A stretch of DNA of 64,000 nucleotides from an uncultured Chitinophagaceae bacterium (lineage in GTDB: Bacteria > Bacteroidota > Bacteroidia > Chitinophagales > Chitinophagaceae): contig CAKZFX010000020.1 of assembly GCA_936908745.1 (NCBI GenBank), forward strand, positions 62,001-126,000. Direction: 5' to 3'. The notes beneath the pieces were generated by a model, which did not search any database, was not told the DNA's origin, and was given only the letters and a program-made list of their open reading frames with translations. Below are positions 33,721 through 41,853 of the stretch, one piece after another (positions within the stretch are counted from its first letter, which is position 1; the number at the start of each line of letters is the position of its first letter). The position numbers and the translations under genes were made by a program.

Positions 33721-34158
33721 ATGGAAAAATTGCATTTCAGCAGCACCATCAACGCACCGATCCAAAAAGTATGGGACATACTCTGGGCCGATGAAACTTA
33801 TCGCCAGTGGACAGCAGCTTTCAGTGAAGGTTCTTATGCCGAAAGCGACTGGAAAGAAGGCAGCCGCATTGTATTCTTAGGGCCCAGTGGTGATGGTATG
33901 CTGGCAAGGATTGCCGAAAAAAGAGAACCCAATTATATGGGTTTTGAACACCTCGGTATGATCAACAACGGCGTGGAAGATACAACCAGCGACAAAGTAA
34001 AAGACTGGGCGGGCGCCCGGGAAAATTATTCGCTGTCAGAAAGCAACGGCCAGACCACTGTAGCTGTTGATATGGATATCACAGAAGAATACAAAGACAT
34101 GTTCAGCAACATGTGGCCAAAAGCCCTGGAAAAGCTGAAAGAGATTTCAGAGAAATAA
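33721..34158 (+). CDS. SRPBCC / AHSA1-like domain protein
   Basis: A 145-residue soluble protein with a single SRPBCC domain: MEKLHFSSTINAPIQKVWDI is the usual opening, and a GFEHLGMINNG strand and a long C-terminal helix (FSNMWPKALEKLKEI) follow. No membrane segment. Family members bind hydrophobic ligands or act as co-chaperone-like modules. Function unknown. The small gene after it starts 12 bases on and may be co-transcribed; a terminator follows both. Confidence 0.75.
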   Translation: MEKLHFSSTINAPIQKVWDILWADETYRQWTAAFSEGSYAESDWKEGSRIVFLGPSGDGMLARIAEKREPNYMGFEHLGMINNGVEDTTSDKVKDWAGARENYSLSESNGQTTVAVDMDITEEYKDMFSNMWPKALEKLKEISEK

Positions 34159-34170
34159 ACAGCAATATCG

Positions 34171-34392
34171 ATGGTACAGGTGATAGAAATATTCCGCACT
34201 AATATTGATTGTCCCGACAAGGCGGCAACGCTTTCGGCGGCGATCAATGGATTATTTCCGCATTACCGTATCAACTTCGACTTGCAGGATTGCGATAAGA
34301 TATTACGCATCGTGGCGCAAACCGTCGATCAGCAGGCGGTGATACAACTTGCCGGAAGTCTCGGTATGAACGTGGAAGTGTTGCCGGGATAA
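34171..34392 (+). CDS. Small ferredoxin-fold-like protein of unknown function
   Basis: A 73-residue protein. The order is strand (VQVIEIFRTNI), helix (KAATLSAAINGLF), strand (RINFDLQD), strand (ILRIVAQT), helix (QQAVIQLAGSL) and strand (NVEVLPG), i.e. the beta-alpha-beta-beta-alpha-beta layout of heavy-metal-associated domains. The metal-binding CxxC is missing; only two separated cysteines (C14, C41) remain. Probably not a copper chaperone. It is last before a terminator and follows an SRPBCC gene. Confidence 0.6.
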   Translation: MVQVIEIFRTNIDCPDKAATLSAAINGLFPHYRINFDLQDCDKILRIVAQTVDQQAVIQLAGSLGMNVEVLPG

Positions 34393-34394
34393 AA

Positions 34395-34428
34395 ATAAAA
34401 CGCCGCAATGATGAGTTGCGGCGTTCTA
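34395..34428 (+). terminator. Intrinsic terminator after the small ferredoxin-fold gene
   Basis: Perfect 10-bp stem AACGCCGCAA (34399-34408) / TTGCGGCGTT (34415-34424) with loop TGATGA, following the stop by a few bases. Confidence 0.8.
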
Positions 34429-34565
34429 CTATAAATTGTTTTTACCACATACCTGCCTGTCGGCAGACAGGGGAACAATAGAAGCATAAGAACACATAGC
34501 ATTTTCTATTTTTTCGTGTATCTCAATACACTCATCTATGTACCTATGATCCTATGTGGTAAAAA

Positions 34566-35612
34566 TCATAATGTTGACATATCAATCACGAAGCGGTAAC
34601 GAACATCACCTTTCAGCATTCTTTCATACGCCTCATTGATCTCATCCATCCGGATCAGTTCAATATCACTTACAATATTATGCTCGGCGCAGAAATCAAG
34701 CATCTCCTGCGTTTCCGGCAGACCACCGATCAATGAACCCGCAAAGCTTTTACGGCCAAAAATGATATTAAATGCGGGGATCTGTGCAGGCGTTGGCGGC
34801 ACACCCACGCAAACCATCACACCGTTGGTTCGTAACAAAGCGAGGTAGAAATTATAATCGTGATCAGCAGAAACCGTATCGAGTATAAAATCAAAATAGC
34901 CGGTCACATTTTTCGTTTGCTCCGGGTCGCTGGCCAAAACGAATTTATGCGCACCTAAACGTTTAGCATCTTTTTCTTTGGAAGGAGAATGACTGAGCAT
35001 GGTTACTTCTGCACCCATCGCCACAGCGATTTTTACGCCCATATGGCCCAAACCACCTAATCCTAAAACACCCACCCTTGTTCCTTTGCCTACTTTCCAG
35101 TGGCGAAGCGGTGAATAAGTGGTGATACCTGCACACAGTAATGGCGCAGCGCCATCCAGCGGCAATGAGTCAGCGATATGCAATACAAAATCTTCGTGTG
35201 AAACGATGCTCTGGCTGTAGCCGCCATGTGTGATAACGCCACTGCCATCTCGTTCAGGGCTGCCATAAGAAAATGTAGGTCCTTGTGCGCAATACTGTTC
35301 AAGGCCGTCTTTACAATTATCGCACTCGCGGCAACTGTCGACCAAACAACCAACACCGGCTTTGTCGCCAACTTTAAACTTGGTTACATGACTGCCAACG
35401 GCTGTTACAATACCCACGATCTCGTGGCCGGGAACGCAGGGATAAATGGCATTGCCCCATTCGTTGCGGGCCGTATGCAGGTCGCTGTGGCAAACGCCGC
35501 AGTACTTGATTTCTATTTGTACATCATGAGGTTTGGGATCTCTTCTTTCGATAGTCAGCGGGGCGATAGGTGAAGTGGCGGACTGTGCGCCATAGGCTTT
35601 TGTTGCAGGCAT
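34566..35612 (-). CDS. Zinc-dependent NAD(P) alcohol dehydrogenase (CAD/YahK type)
   Basis: From the ATG at 35612, 348 residues; an earlier in-frame ATG is atypical. GVCHSDLHTARNEWG and PGHEIVG carry the catalytic zinc ligands Cys and His-Glu. CRECDNCKDGLEQYC holds the structural-zinc cysteines. GVLGLGGLGHMGVK is the Rossmann dinucleotide loop and SHSPSKEKDAKRLGA the cofactor-specificity region, which resembles the NADP-preferring cinnamyl-alcohol / YahK / Adh6 group. It likely reduces aldehydes broadly. Monocistronic. Confidence 0.88.
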   Translation of the reverse strand: MPATKAYGAQSATSPIAPLTIERRDPKPHDVQIEIKYCGVCHSDLHTARNEWGNAIYPCVPGHEIVGIVTAVGSHVTKFKVGDKAGVGCLVDSCRECDNCKDGLEQYCAQGPTFSYGSPERDGSGVITHGGYSQSIVSHEDFVLHIADSLPLDGAAPLLCAGITTYSPLRHWKVGKGTRVGVLGLGGLGHMGVKIAVAMGAEVTMLSHSPSKEKDAKRLGAHKFVLASDPEQTKNVTGYFDFILDTVSADHDYNFYLALLRTNGVMVCVGVPPTPAQIPAFNIIFGRKSFAGSLIGGLPETQEMLDFCAEHNIVSDIELIRMDEINEAYERMLKGDVRYRFVIDMSTL

Positions 35613-35677
35613 GGTATGAGGTTTTTGAGAAAACAAAGCTAACGGCAATTAGGTTGGGTAAGGGAATCTTTTTTTTT

Positions 35678-36036
35678 CACCGCAGAGAGGCTGAGGAGCA
35701 GAGTTTCGCAGAGAGATTTAACCGCAAAGGCGCAAATCTTATGTATTTCTTTGCGAAATCTTAGTGGCTTTGCGTGAAATGGTTTTACCGCGAAGATGGA
35801 AAGATGCTAAATTTTCTTTGTGCTTCTTTGTGTTTTTGTGGGAGATTTTTTCACCGCGGAGAGGCTGAGGAGCAGAGTTTCGCAGAGAGAGATTTAACCG
35901 CAAAGACGCTAAGACGCAAAGGTTTTGTGCTTCTTTGTGGCTTCGTGGGAAATCTTTTCACCGCAGAGAACAAGAGAAAATGAGATTACGCAGAGAAATT
36001 TCTTTTTTCTGCGAATATCTGCGAGATCAGCGGGAG
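35678..36036. repeat. Nested block of ACCACAGAG-family repeats (about 360 bp)
   Basis: This gene-free space holds at least three tandem or nested copies of the interspersed family. Each begins with CACCGCAGAGAGGCTGAGG, CACCGCGGAGAGGCTGAGG or CACCGCAGAGAACAAGAG and closes with reversed units such as TTTGTGCTTCTTTGTG and CTGCGAATATCTGCG. The first two copies also share GAGCAGAGTTTCGCAGAGAG. This indicates insertion next to, or inside, an older copy. Nothing else is seen here. Confidence 0.65.
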
Positions 36037-36044
36037 GTTTTCTA

Positions 36045-36088
36045 AAATAAAAGCACACGCATTTCCCTAAAGGAACGGTGTGCTTTTT
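36045..36088 (-). terminator. Intrinsic terminator of the basic secreted protein gene
   Basis: Stem AAAAGCACAC (36049-36058) / GTGTGCTTTT (36078-36087) with a longer loop. On the minus strand it is followed by TTTTAG, about 30 bases after the stop at 36118. Confidence 0.65.
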
Positions 36089-36117
36089 ATGCTCAGCGTT
36101 TTCTTCTTTTCTTTTAC

Positions 36118-36447
36118 TTAATAACGTCTGCCGGGACGATCATAACGATGGTCGCGACCAAACTTGCGGAAAGCTTTATCCAGTTCCCGCTGGCGTTGAT
36201 TTTGCAACGAACGGATCTTAGCTGCTTTTACCGACTGGCGCATAAACAGGCTTCTTCGTACCTGGTCGATCTTACGGTCATACTTATTATTGATCCGGTT
36301 GATCTCTGCACGCAAACGGGAATCGGCTGCAAAGCCACGATCGTTAACGGAAACCACCACACCGGGTGCAGGGCGACCTGCAAAGCGTTGTGCATCGGCT
36401 GCAAAGAATATTCCCAGCGCCATGCATAATGTAAATACTCGTTTCAT
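36118..36447 (-). CDS. Small secreted basic protein of unknown function
   Basis: A 109-residue protein with a signal peptide (MKRVFTLCMALGIFFAADA). The mature part is helical and strongly basic, with INRINNKYDRKIDQVRRSLF and SLQNQRQRELDKAFRKFG suggesting an amphipathic coiled helix. It ends RYDRPGRRY. Such small basic periplasmic proteins occur widely in Chitinophagaceae without known function. It has its own terminator. Confidence 0.6.
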   Translation of the reverse strand: MKRVFTLCMALGIFFAADAQRFAGRPAPGVVVSVNDRGFAADSRLRAEINRINNKYDRKIDQVRRSLFMRQSVKAAKIRSLQNQRQRELDKAFRKFGRDHRYDRPGRRY

Positions 36448-36614
36448 AATAGTACGTTTTTAAGAGTGAATCAATACTTATTGGACGCCAATTGAAAACC
36501 GCGGCTTACAAAAACTCTGTTAAGAGATACTGTTTGTTTTGTTAAGAAGAGAGCGCAACTTTACAGCGTGGCCAACACACAATGGAAACCCGTTTTTACC
36601 GTTAAAGAAAAATC

Positions 36615-37130
36615 ATGGCATCAACCAACCGGCCGCTTCAATGGATCGCTTTACTGGCATTGCTTGCTTATATGGCCTTGCTCACCAAAGAGATTGTTTT
36701 TAAACGCAGCAGCGTTCGCTATTATAAAAACTATTTTGCCAAAGAATACAAGCGTTACAGCATCCGCCAGGGTTGGGAGAAAGCCAACACGGTTCCTTTC
36801 CGCACTATCAATATGTATTATAAAGGTTACCAGCATCAAAATGAACATGCCACGTACAACCTGCTGGGCAACCTGCTTGGATTTATTCCTTTTGGCTTCT
36901 TATTACCGGTTGCTATTCCCTGGTTCCGGCGGTTAGTGCCGATGTTGCTGGCAATCGCTGTGGTCAGTTTAGGTTTTGAAACCACGCAACTCGTCACCGG
37001 TCTTGGCATTTTTGATGTGGATGACCTGTTGCTGAACAGCACAGGTGCATTGGCGGGTTATATAATCTTTAGTATTGGCTACTGGCTGACAAAAGCTACA
37101 AAAAGGAAAACTGGCTTGCACACCGTATAA
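36615..37130 (+). CDS. VanZ-family membrane protein
   Basis: A 171-residue protein with four hydrophobic segments. NLLGNLLGFIPFGFLLPV and FETTQLVTGLGIFDVDDLLLNSTGALAGYI are the two blocks that define VanZ-like proteins. VanZ itself gives low-level teicoplanin resistance, but family members in Bacteroidota are generally of unknown role. No drug-resistance context is present. It is followed by an interspersed repeat. Confidence 0.85.
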   Translation: MASTNRPLQWIALLALLAYMALLTKEIVFKRSSVRYYKNYFAKEYKRYSIRQGWEKANTVPFRTINMYYKGYQHQNEHATYNLLGNLLGFIPFGFLLPVAIPWFRRLVPMLLAIAVVSLGFETTQLVTGLGIFDVDDLLLNSTGALAGYIIFSIGYWLTKATKRKTGLHTV

Positions 37131-37138
37131 TTTTCTTT

Positions 37139-37234
37139 TAACCACAGGGAACACTAAGATTTGCACGGAGAGCACAAGGTATCTTAAACATCTTTGTGTC
37201 CTTTGTGAAAATAACCTTGTGCTCTTTGCGCTTA
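37139..37234. repeat. ACCACAGAG-family interspersed element
   Basis: TTAACCACAGGGAACACTAAG at the left and reversed units CTTTGTGTCCTTTGTG and CTTGTGCTCTTTGCGCTTAA at the right form a degenerate inverted pair right after the VanZ gene. Confidence 0.55.
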
Positions 37235-37322
37235 ATTGTAACAATTGCACTTTAACACCGTATTTATATCGCATCCTTAAAAAATGCCGTTTATCATTTT
37301 TTCGTTAAAGGCAGCGAAACAG

Positions 37323-37354
37323 TTGTTTTCTACGAAAATTATCGTATATATTTG
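37323..37354 (+). promoter_or_regulatory. Promoter of the outer membrane barrel gene
   Basis: TATATTTG at 37347-37354 fits the Bacteroidota -7 box and TTG at 37323-37325 a -33 element, with 21 bases between. The barrel ATG is at 37378, giving a short leader. Confidence 0.5.
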
Positions 37355-37377
37355 CCACATATAGCCAAACCATTTGT

Positions 37378-40188
37378 ATGAGAAAAACAATCAGCTGTTT
37401 TATTGCATTGTTATGTACTTACTATGCTTTTTCCCAAGGTACATTGAAAGGAAAAGTGGTGGATTCCACTTCTTCCAAACCTTTAAGTCTCGCTACGATT
37501 ACCGTTTTTAAAGCCAGTGATACAACGATCATTACGTATCGTCTCAGCAACGCAGACGGTGAATTTAAAATACCTTCTATTCCTTTTGATGTTGAATGCC
37601 GTGCGGTGATTTCCTTCTCCGGTTTTGCCGTGTACCGCAAAGAATTTACGATCAGTAAAACCAGTGATGTTCTCGACCTGGGATTGATACAATTAGAACC
37701 GGATGCCAAATCATTGGATGAAGTATTAGTCATTGCTGAACGTCCGCCGGTGGTGATCAAAAAAGATACGATTGAGTTCAATGCCTCCGCGTTTAAAACA
37801 TTGCCCAACGCTTTGGTGGAAGACCTGCTGAGAAAATTGCCGGGTGTATTAGTGGATAAGGACGGAAATATTGCCGTGAATGGTAAACCGGTGAACCGGA
37901 TCTTGGTAGACGGTAAAACCTTCTTTGGCGATGATCCGAAAATGGCCACAAGAAACCTGCCGGCCAACGCTATTGATAAAGTACAGGTGACGGATGATAA
38001 AGAAGAAATGATGCGCAATGGTGATGACAACCCGAACAACGTGGGCAAAGTGGTCAACATCACCTTGAAAAAAGGAGTGAAAAAAGGGTGGTTTGGAAAA
38101 CTATACGGCGGCCTGGGTTCGGATAAACTATATGAAGCAGGCGGTATCGCAAATATCTATCGTGATACGCTGCAACTAAGTGTGTTGGGTTATGCGAATA
38201 ACCTGAACAAAGTGGGCTTTAGTTTTTCTGAACTGATGCAAACGGGTGGCTTTGGCCGTGTGCAAAGCAATAACTCGAGCAACAGTACCAGCATCTGGAA
38301 CAACAACAGTGGTAGCGGTATTTCTATCAATGGTGTCAACTTTGGTGGTGCGCAAAGCTTTGGCGGTATTTCCACCAGCAAAGGCGCAGGCTTTAACCTG
38401 AACCTGGCACCGACGAATAAAAAATCAATGTACCTGCAATACTTCACAGGTCATGTAAGGGCGCCACGGATCACCCGCACAGATATCAGCCAGTTTAATG
38501 GCGATACGGTTGTTGACAATAATACATTGCTCACGGGTGATATGGTCACACGCAGCCACAGTATCGGCGCAGGTATGAAATTAAAACCCGATTCTGTTAC
38601 CACCATTTTGATGAACGCCAGCTACCTCATCGGTGTGCAGTTTGAGGATCGTAACAGCGATATCCGGGCGTTCAGCAACAAAACAGGGTTGCTAAGCGAT
38701 GGAGAAGTGATACAAAACAATGACGGCGACCTGTATATTTATCGTCATAGTATTTCTTATAGCCGCTTGTCAAAAACCAAGAAAGGACGTCGTTTCAATA
38801 TGAATCATGGGCTGGAAGTAAACAACCGCTACAATGATTATATGTCAGAGTCTGATCTGCGTTATTATTACCCGATGGCGTATGACAGTTTGTATGCGCA
38901 GTTGCGTAAGGAACGTATTCCACGCACCGATGCTTTTGTGAACTTTAATTACAGCGAACCATTGTATAAACAATTTACGTTGCGTCTCGGTGGCCGTTAT
39001 GAATACAGCCGTTTGAACAACAGTGTGAACACGTTTAACCGTGCGGGAAATGGCAAATTTGAAATGTTCAATGATCTATTAAGCAGTGATTTCCGTCGTG
39101 TGGGCAACCGTGCATTTGTAACGGCGGGTCTTGAATACAAGATAAAAGACTTTACCATTACACCGGGCGTCCGTTTCCTGGATCAGCATGTCAACAACCG
39201 GTTGGTTAGTAATGGCAATACAGCGATCAAACAGGACCAGTTCAACATACTGCCTTCCTTGTCGTTTGTGTACAAACAGCTCTCGTTGAATTATAGCCGG
39301 GATATTACGTTGCCGGGTTTCAGTTCATTGAATCCTGTGCGTGATATCAGTAATCCTTATTTTGTATTCAAAGGGAATCCGAATTTGCTGTCGGCCAAGC
39401 GTGACAATATCAGCCTGAATTATTTTTATAATAACCCTAAGAGCTTTTTTACGGCCAGCGGCTGGATGAGTGCGGCTTTTGTGCAAAATGATGTGGTGAA
39501 CAGCATTGTATTAAGTGATAATGGCGTACAGGAAACAACGCCGATCAATGCCAATGGCACAAGAAGTTATTCCATGAACTGGAACGTGAATAAACAGTAC
39601 AAGAGCAATCCCAATTTTATTTTTATGTGGAATACCGGGAATTGGATGAACGTGACGCAAAACCGTTTGTTCTTTAATGGTACGGAAGCGTTGCAAACCA
39701 CTTTCCAGTACAATCACTGGAATGGCGCCGGTATCAACCTGAAAGATAAGTTTGAGTGGAATGTGACATATGGCTTCAACCGCAATTTTACACGCTACAA
39801 AGGCGGCAACTTCCGTGAACTGAAAGTAAGAAGTTATAACCTTGGCACGGATATGACGCTGCGGATGCCAAAGCATTTTATCTGGGAGTCGCAGGTGTTT
39901 TATTCATACAACAGCAGTGTGCCGAGCGGTCTGCCCAAAGATGTGTTGCGCTGGAATGCGGCGTTAAACCTGACCTTTCTTAAAGATGAAGTGGGTGTGT
40001 TGAAGTTTGCTGTCAACGATATCCTTAATAAGAATAATAATGTGTGGGTGAATGCGCAGCGCAATACCATCACCACCACGCAAGGCAATATCCTGGGCCG
40101 TTATTTCCTGGTCACGTTTACGTATAATGTGCGTGCGGCGGGTGTGAAGAAGAAAGTAGGTGGACGGGAGAGTTTGTTCTTTTTTTAG
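37378..40188 (+). CDS. Outer membrane beta-barrel protein, TonB-receptor-like with carboxypeptidase-like N-terminus
   Basis: A 936-residue outer membrane protein. A signal peptide (MRKTISCFIALLCTYYAFSQ) precedes a carboxypeptidase-regulatory-like domain (GTLKGKVVDSTSSKPLSLAT, residues 21-105). A plug-like segment follows, with LPGVLVDKDGNIAVNGKPVN and RILVDGKTFFGDDP. The rest is a large beta-barrel of the OMP_b-brl_3 type, closing with LGRYFLVTFTYNVRA and a final phenylalanine-rich strand. The family resembles SusC-type receptors but lacks a SusD partner here, so the ligand is unknown; metal or peptide uptake is possible. It has its own promoter. Confidence 0.85.
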   Translation: MRKTISCFIALLCTYYAFSQGTLKGKVVDSTSSKPLSLATITVFKASDTTIITYRLSNADGEFKIPSIPFDVECRAVISFSGFAVYRKEFTISKTSDVLDLGLIQLEPDAKSLDEVLVIAERPPVVIKKDTIEFNASAFKTLPNALVEDLLRKLPGVLVDKDGNIAVNGKPVNRILVDGKTFFGDDPKMATRNLPANAIDKVQVTDDKEEMMRNGDDNPNNVGKVVNITLKKGVKKGWFGKLYGGLGSDKLYEAGGIANIYRDTLQLSVLGYANNLNKVGFSFSELMQTGGFGRVQSNNSSNSTSIWNNNSGSGISINGVNFGGAQSFGGISTSKGAGFNLNLAPTNKKSMYLQYFTGHVRAPRITRTDISQFNGDTVVDNNTLLTGDMVTRSHSIGAGMKLKPDSVTTILMNASYLIGVQFEDRNSDIRAFSNKTGLLSDGEVIQNNDGDLYIYRHSISYSRLSKTKKGRRFNMNHGLEVNNRYNDYMSESDLRYYYPMAYDSLYAQLRKERIPRTDAFVNFNYSEPLYKQFTLRLGGRYEYSRLNNSVNTFNRAGNGKFEMFNDLLSSDFRRVGNRAFVTAGLEYKIKDFTITPGVRFLDQHVNNRLVSNGNTAIKQDQFNILPSLSFVYKQLSLNYSRDITLPGFSSLNPVRDISNPYFVFKGNPNLLSAKRDNISLNYFYNNPKSFFTASGWMSAAFVQNDVVNSIVLSDNGVQETTPINANGTRSYSMNWNVNKQYKSNPNFIFMWNTGNWMNVTQNRLFFNGTEALQTTFQYNHWNGAGINLKDKFEWNVTYGFNRNFTRYKGGNFRELKVRSYNLGTDMTLRMPKHFIWESQVFYSYNSSVPSGLPKDVLRWNAALNLTFLKDEVGVLKFAVNDILNKNNNVWVNAQRNTITTTQGNILGRYFLVTFTYNVRAAGVKKKVGGRESLFFF

Positions 40189-40305
40189 TAACTTTGTATA
40201 AGGATTTGGATTGCCCGTGCTGTGAGTGCGGGCAATTTTGTTTTGGTATATAAGTGTTTATAAAACAGCCGGTTACAGAGGCTTTACCTCGTTTCAGACT
40301 CCTTC

Positions 40306-40728
40306 ATGGCAGACGTACACGATATAAAAACCCGCAGCTATAATATGTCGCAGATAAAGGCGACAAACACAAAGCCGGAAATGCTGGTCCGCCGGTTTTT
40401 ACATGGGCAGGGTTTCCGCTACAAACTCCACGATAAATCGCTGCCCGGCAAACCCGATCTGGTGCTGCCAAAATACCACACTGTCATCTTTATTCATGGC
40501 TGCTTCTGGCACGGGCATACCAACTGCAAATACTACAAAGTGCCGCAAACCCGCACGGAATGGTGGCTGAATAAGATTAACCGTAATAAAGCGAATGATG
40601 TGAAAGCGGTAAAAGCACTTAAGAAGGAGGGCTGGAAGGTGCTGGTGGTTTGGGAGTGTGGGTTGAAGGTAGGCAAACTAGAAAAAACTTTGTTTCGTCT
40701 TATAAATGCTATCTGTATAAGGAAATAA
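40306..40728 (+). CDS. vsr: Very short patch repair endonuclease (Vsr)
   Basis: A 140-residue nuclease that matches E. coli Vsr almost position for position. Active-site E25, D51 (KPDLVLP), H64 and H69 (FIHGCFWHGH) are present. Zinc ligands C66, H71, C74 and C118 correspond to those of Vsr with one insertion. Vsr nicks T:G mismatches left by deamination of 5-methylcytosine and so accompanies cytosine methylases. The dcm-type gene six kilobases away explains its presence. It is convergent with the operon and overlaps its last gene by 20 bases. GC content is near that of the host (31 of 60 bases in 40441-40500), unlike the operon. Confidence 0.92.
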   Translation: MADVHDIKTRSYNMSQIKATNTKPEMLVRRFLHGQGFRYKLHDKSLPGKPDLVLPKYHTVIFIHGCFWHGHTNCKYYKVPQTRTEWWLNKINRNKANDVKAVKALKKEGWKVLVVWECGLKVGKLEKTLFRLINAICIRK

Positions 40729-41074
40729 TAATTGAAATAACAGATAGCAAAAGTGCTGCAATGCTAAACCACTTTGCTGTTCTGGCTTCTTTTCTTGCTG
40801 AGTTCATACTTTCATAATCGAGCAACTGCATATAACATTCCGGCTTTAAGAAGTGTCTTACCCAATGCTCAGGCGGGTACTGATATTCTTCGTTTGAAAA
40901 AAACACTTTTTTAAAATAATGATGAAGAATAATGCTCTTTTCCGACAAATCAGCAAACCCTTCTTTATGCATGTATTCAATAAATTCATTTATAGTAAAG
41001 CCATGCTGATCTTTAAGTTTAAGTCTCCCAAAACGGAGCATTGTCAGATAAATATCTTCTTTGACTATTTGCAT
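40709..41074 (-). CDS. Small tail-anchored protein at the end of the methylase operon
   Basis: A 121-residue protein. Residues 1-100 are soluble and mostly helical (VKEDIYLTMLRFGRLKLKD, GFTINEFIEYMHKEGFAD), possibly winged-helix-like. A single C-terminal transmembrane helix follows (WFSIAALLLSVISIIISLY), so it would be anchored by its tail with the bulk in the cytoplasm. No enzyme motif. It is eight bases downstream of the HNH gene and the last gene of the operon. A membrane-bound effector or sensor is conceivable but not shown. Confidence 0.65.
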   Translation of the reverse strand: MQIVKEDIYLTMLRFGRLKLKDQHGFTINEFIEYMHKEGFADLSEKSIILHHYFKKVFFSNEEYQYPPEHWVRHFLKPECYMQLLDYESMNSARKEARTAKWFSIAALLLSVISIIISLYR

Positions 41075-41082
41075 TACTGTAT

Positions 41083-41853
41083 TTATGGAATGAATATTTT
41101 TTCCCGGTGATATTGAAGAAATTCCGGATTAGGCATAAACCGGCTTGGTTTAAAAATTTCTTTTCCCCGGAAAGAAATAAAGTATTTCTGTATAAAGTCA
41201 TCCTTGCTTTTTCTTAAAAGATCGTCTGATAAAATTATTCTAAAATCGTCTGAAAAGCTTAACAAGCCTTTATCAAATGCTTTGTCATGTAGGGCATTTA
41301 AACACAAGCCATTTTCGGGATTAGCAGCTTGTTTTAAATCTTTTGACCATGGTTTAATATGACTTGCAATAAGCAAACTTTTTATAGAAATGCCGGTTAT
41401 ACAGCATCTGTTATTGTAGGATATTTTGACAGTGTCGCTAAAAAATTTTTGATTTATTCTGATCTTTACCAATGCTTTTCGTTCTTTTCCTTCCTTCGGT
41501 AAATCAGCTGTATTAATATTGCTTGAAATTTCAAGGCTTTTGTGTTTCTTTTCAGCTATTATTTTTTCCGCAGCATACGCCAGTTTATCCCAATTGCCAT
41601 AAAACTCATCCCAAACGGGTTTTTCGGCCTTGCTTCCTTTGCTCATTCCTTTTATTCCACGCTGTTGTAGTGTTGGATCTAAGCGGGCAAGGTTGACAAG
41701 TTTAAAAGCAGCGGCAGAGGCTGTGCGGTTTACAAGCCTGGCAAGCTCTATTATTTCTGGTTTAGTATATTTTATTTTTGAGAAGGGAATTTTGGTGCAA
41801 TACCAGTATAAAGCTAAAGTCAATTCTTCTTTTGTCCAATATCTATCTTTCAT
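41083..41853 (-). CDS. HNH endonuclease (HNH_2 type), probable restriction nuclease
   Basis: A 256-residue protein. Residues 1-90 are a helical, probably DNA-contacting, region (YWTKEELTLALYWYCTKIPF, then KPEIIELARLVNRTASAAAF). The C-terminal half is an HNH domain of the kind found in restriction enzymes: YNNRCCITG, LIASHIKPWSKD and NPENGLCLNALHDKAFDKGL. The H, N and H positions are all present. The ATG shares a base with the stop of the receiver-domain gene (TAATG), implying translational coupling. As the only clear nuclease in the operon besides the repair enzyme Vsr, it is the best candidate for restriction. Confidence 0.8.
   Translation of the reverse strand: MKDRYWTKEELTLALYWYCTKIPFSKIKYTKPEIIELARLVNRTASAAAFKLVNLARLDPTLQQRGIKGMSKGSKAEKPVWDEFYGNWDKLAYAAEKIIAEKKHKSLEISSNINTADLPKEGKERKALVKIRINQKFFSDTVKISYNNRCCITGISIKSLLIASHIKPWSKDLKQAANPENGLCLNALHDKAFDKGLLSFSDDFRIILSDDLLRKSKDDFIQKYFISFRGKEIFKPSRFMPNPEFLQYHREKIFIP

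Noticed and set aside
36568..36936. 122-residue frame overlapping the VanZ gene
   Set aside because: Lies in another frame of a clear VanZ-family gene.
37422..38063. 213-residue frame opposite the outer membrane barrel gene
   Set aside because: Antisense shadow of a well-supported coding sequence.
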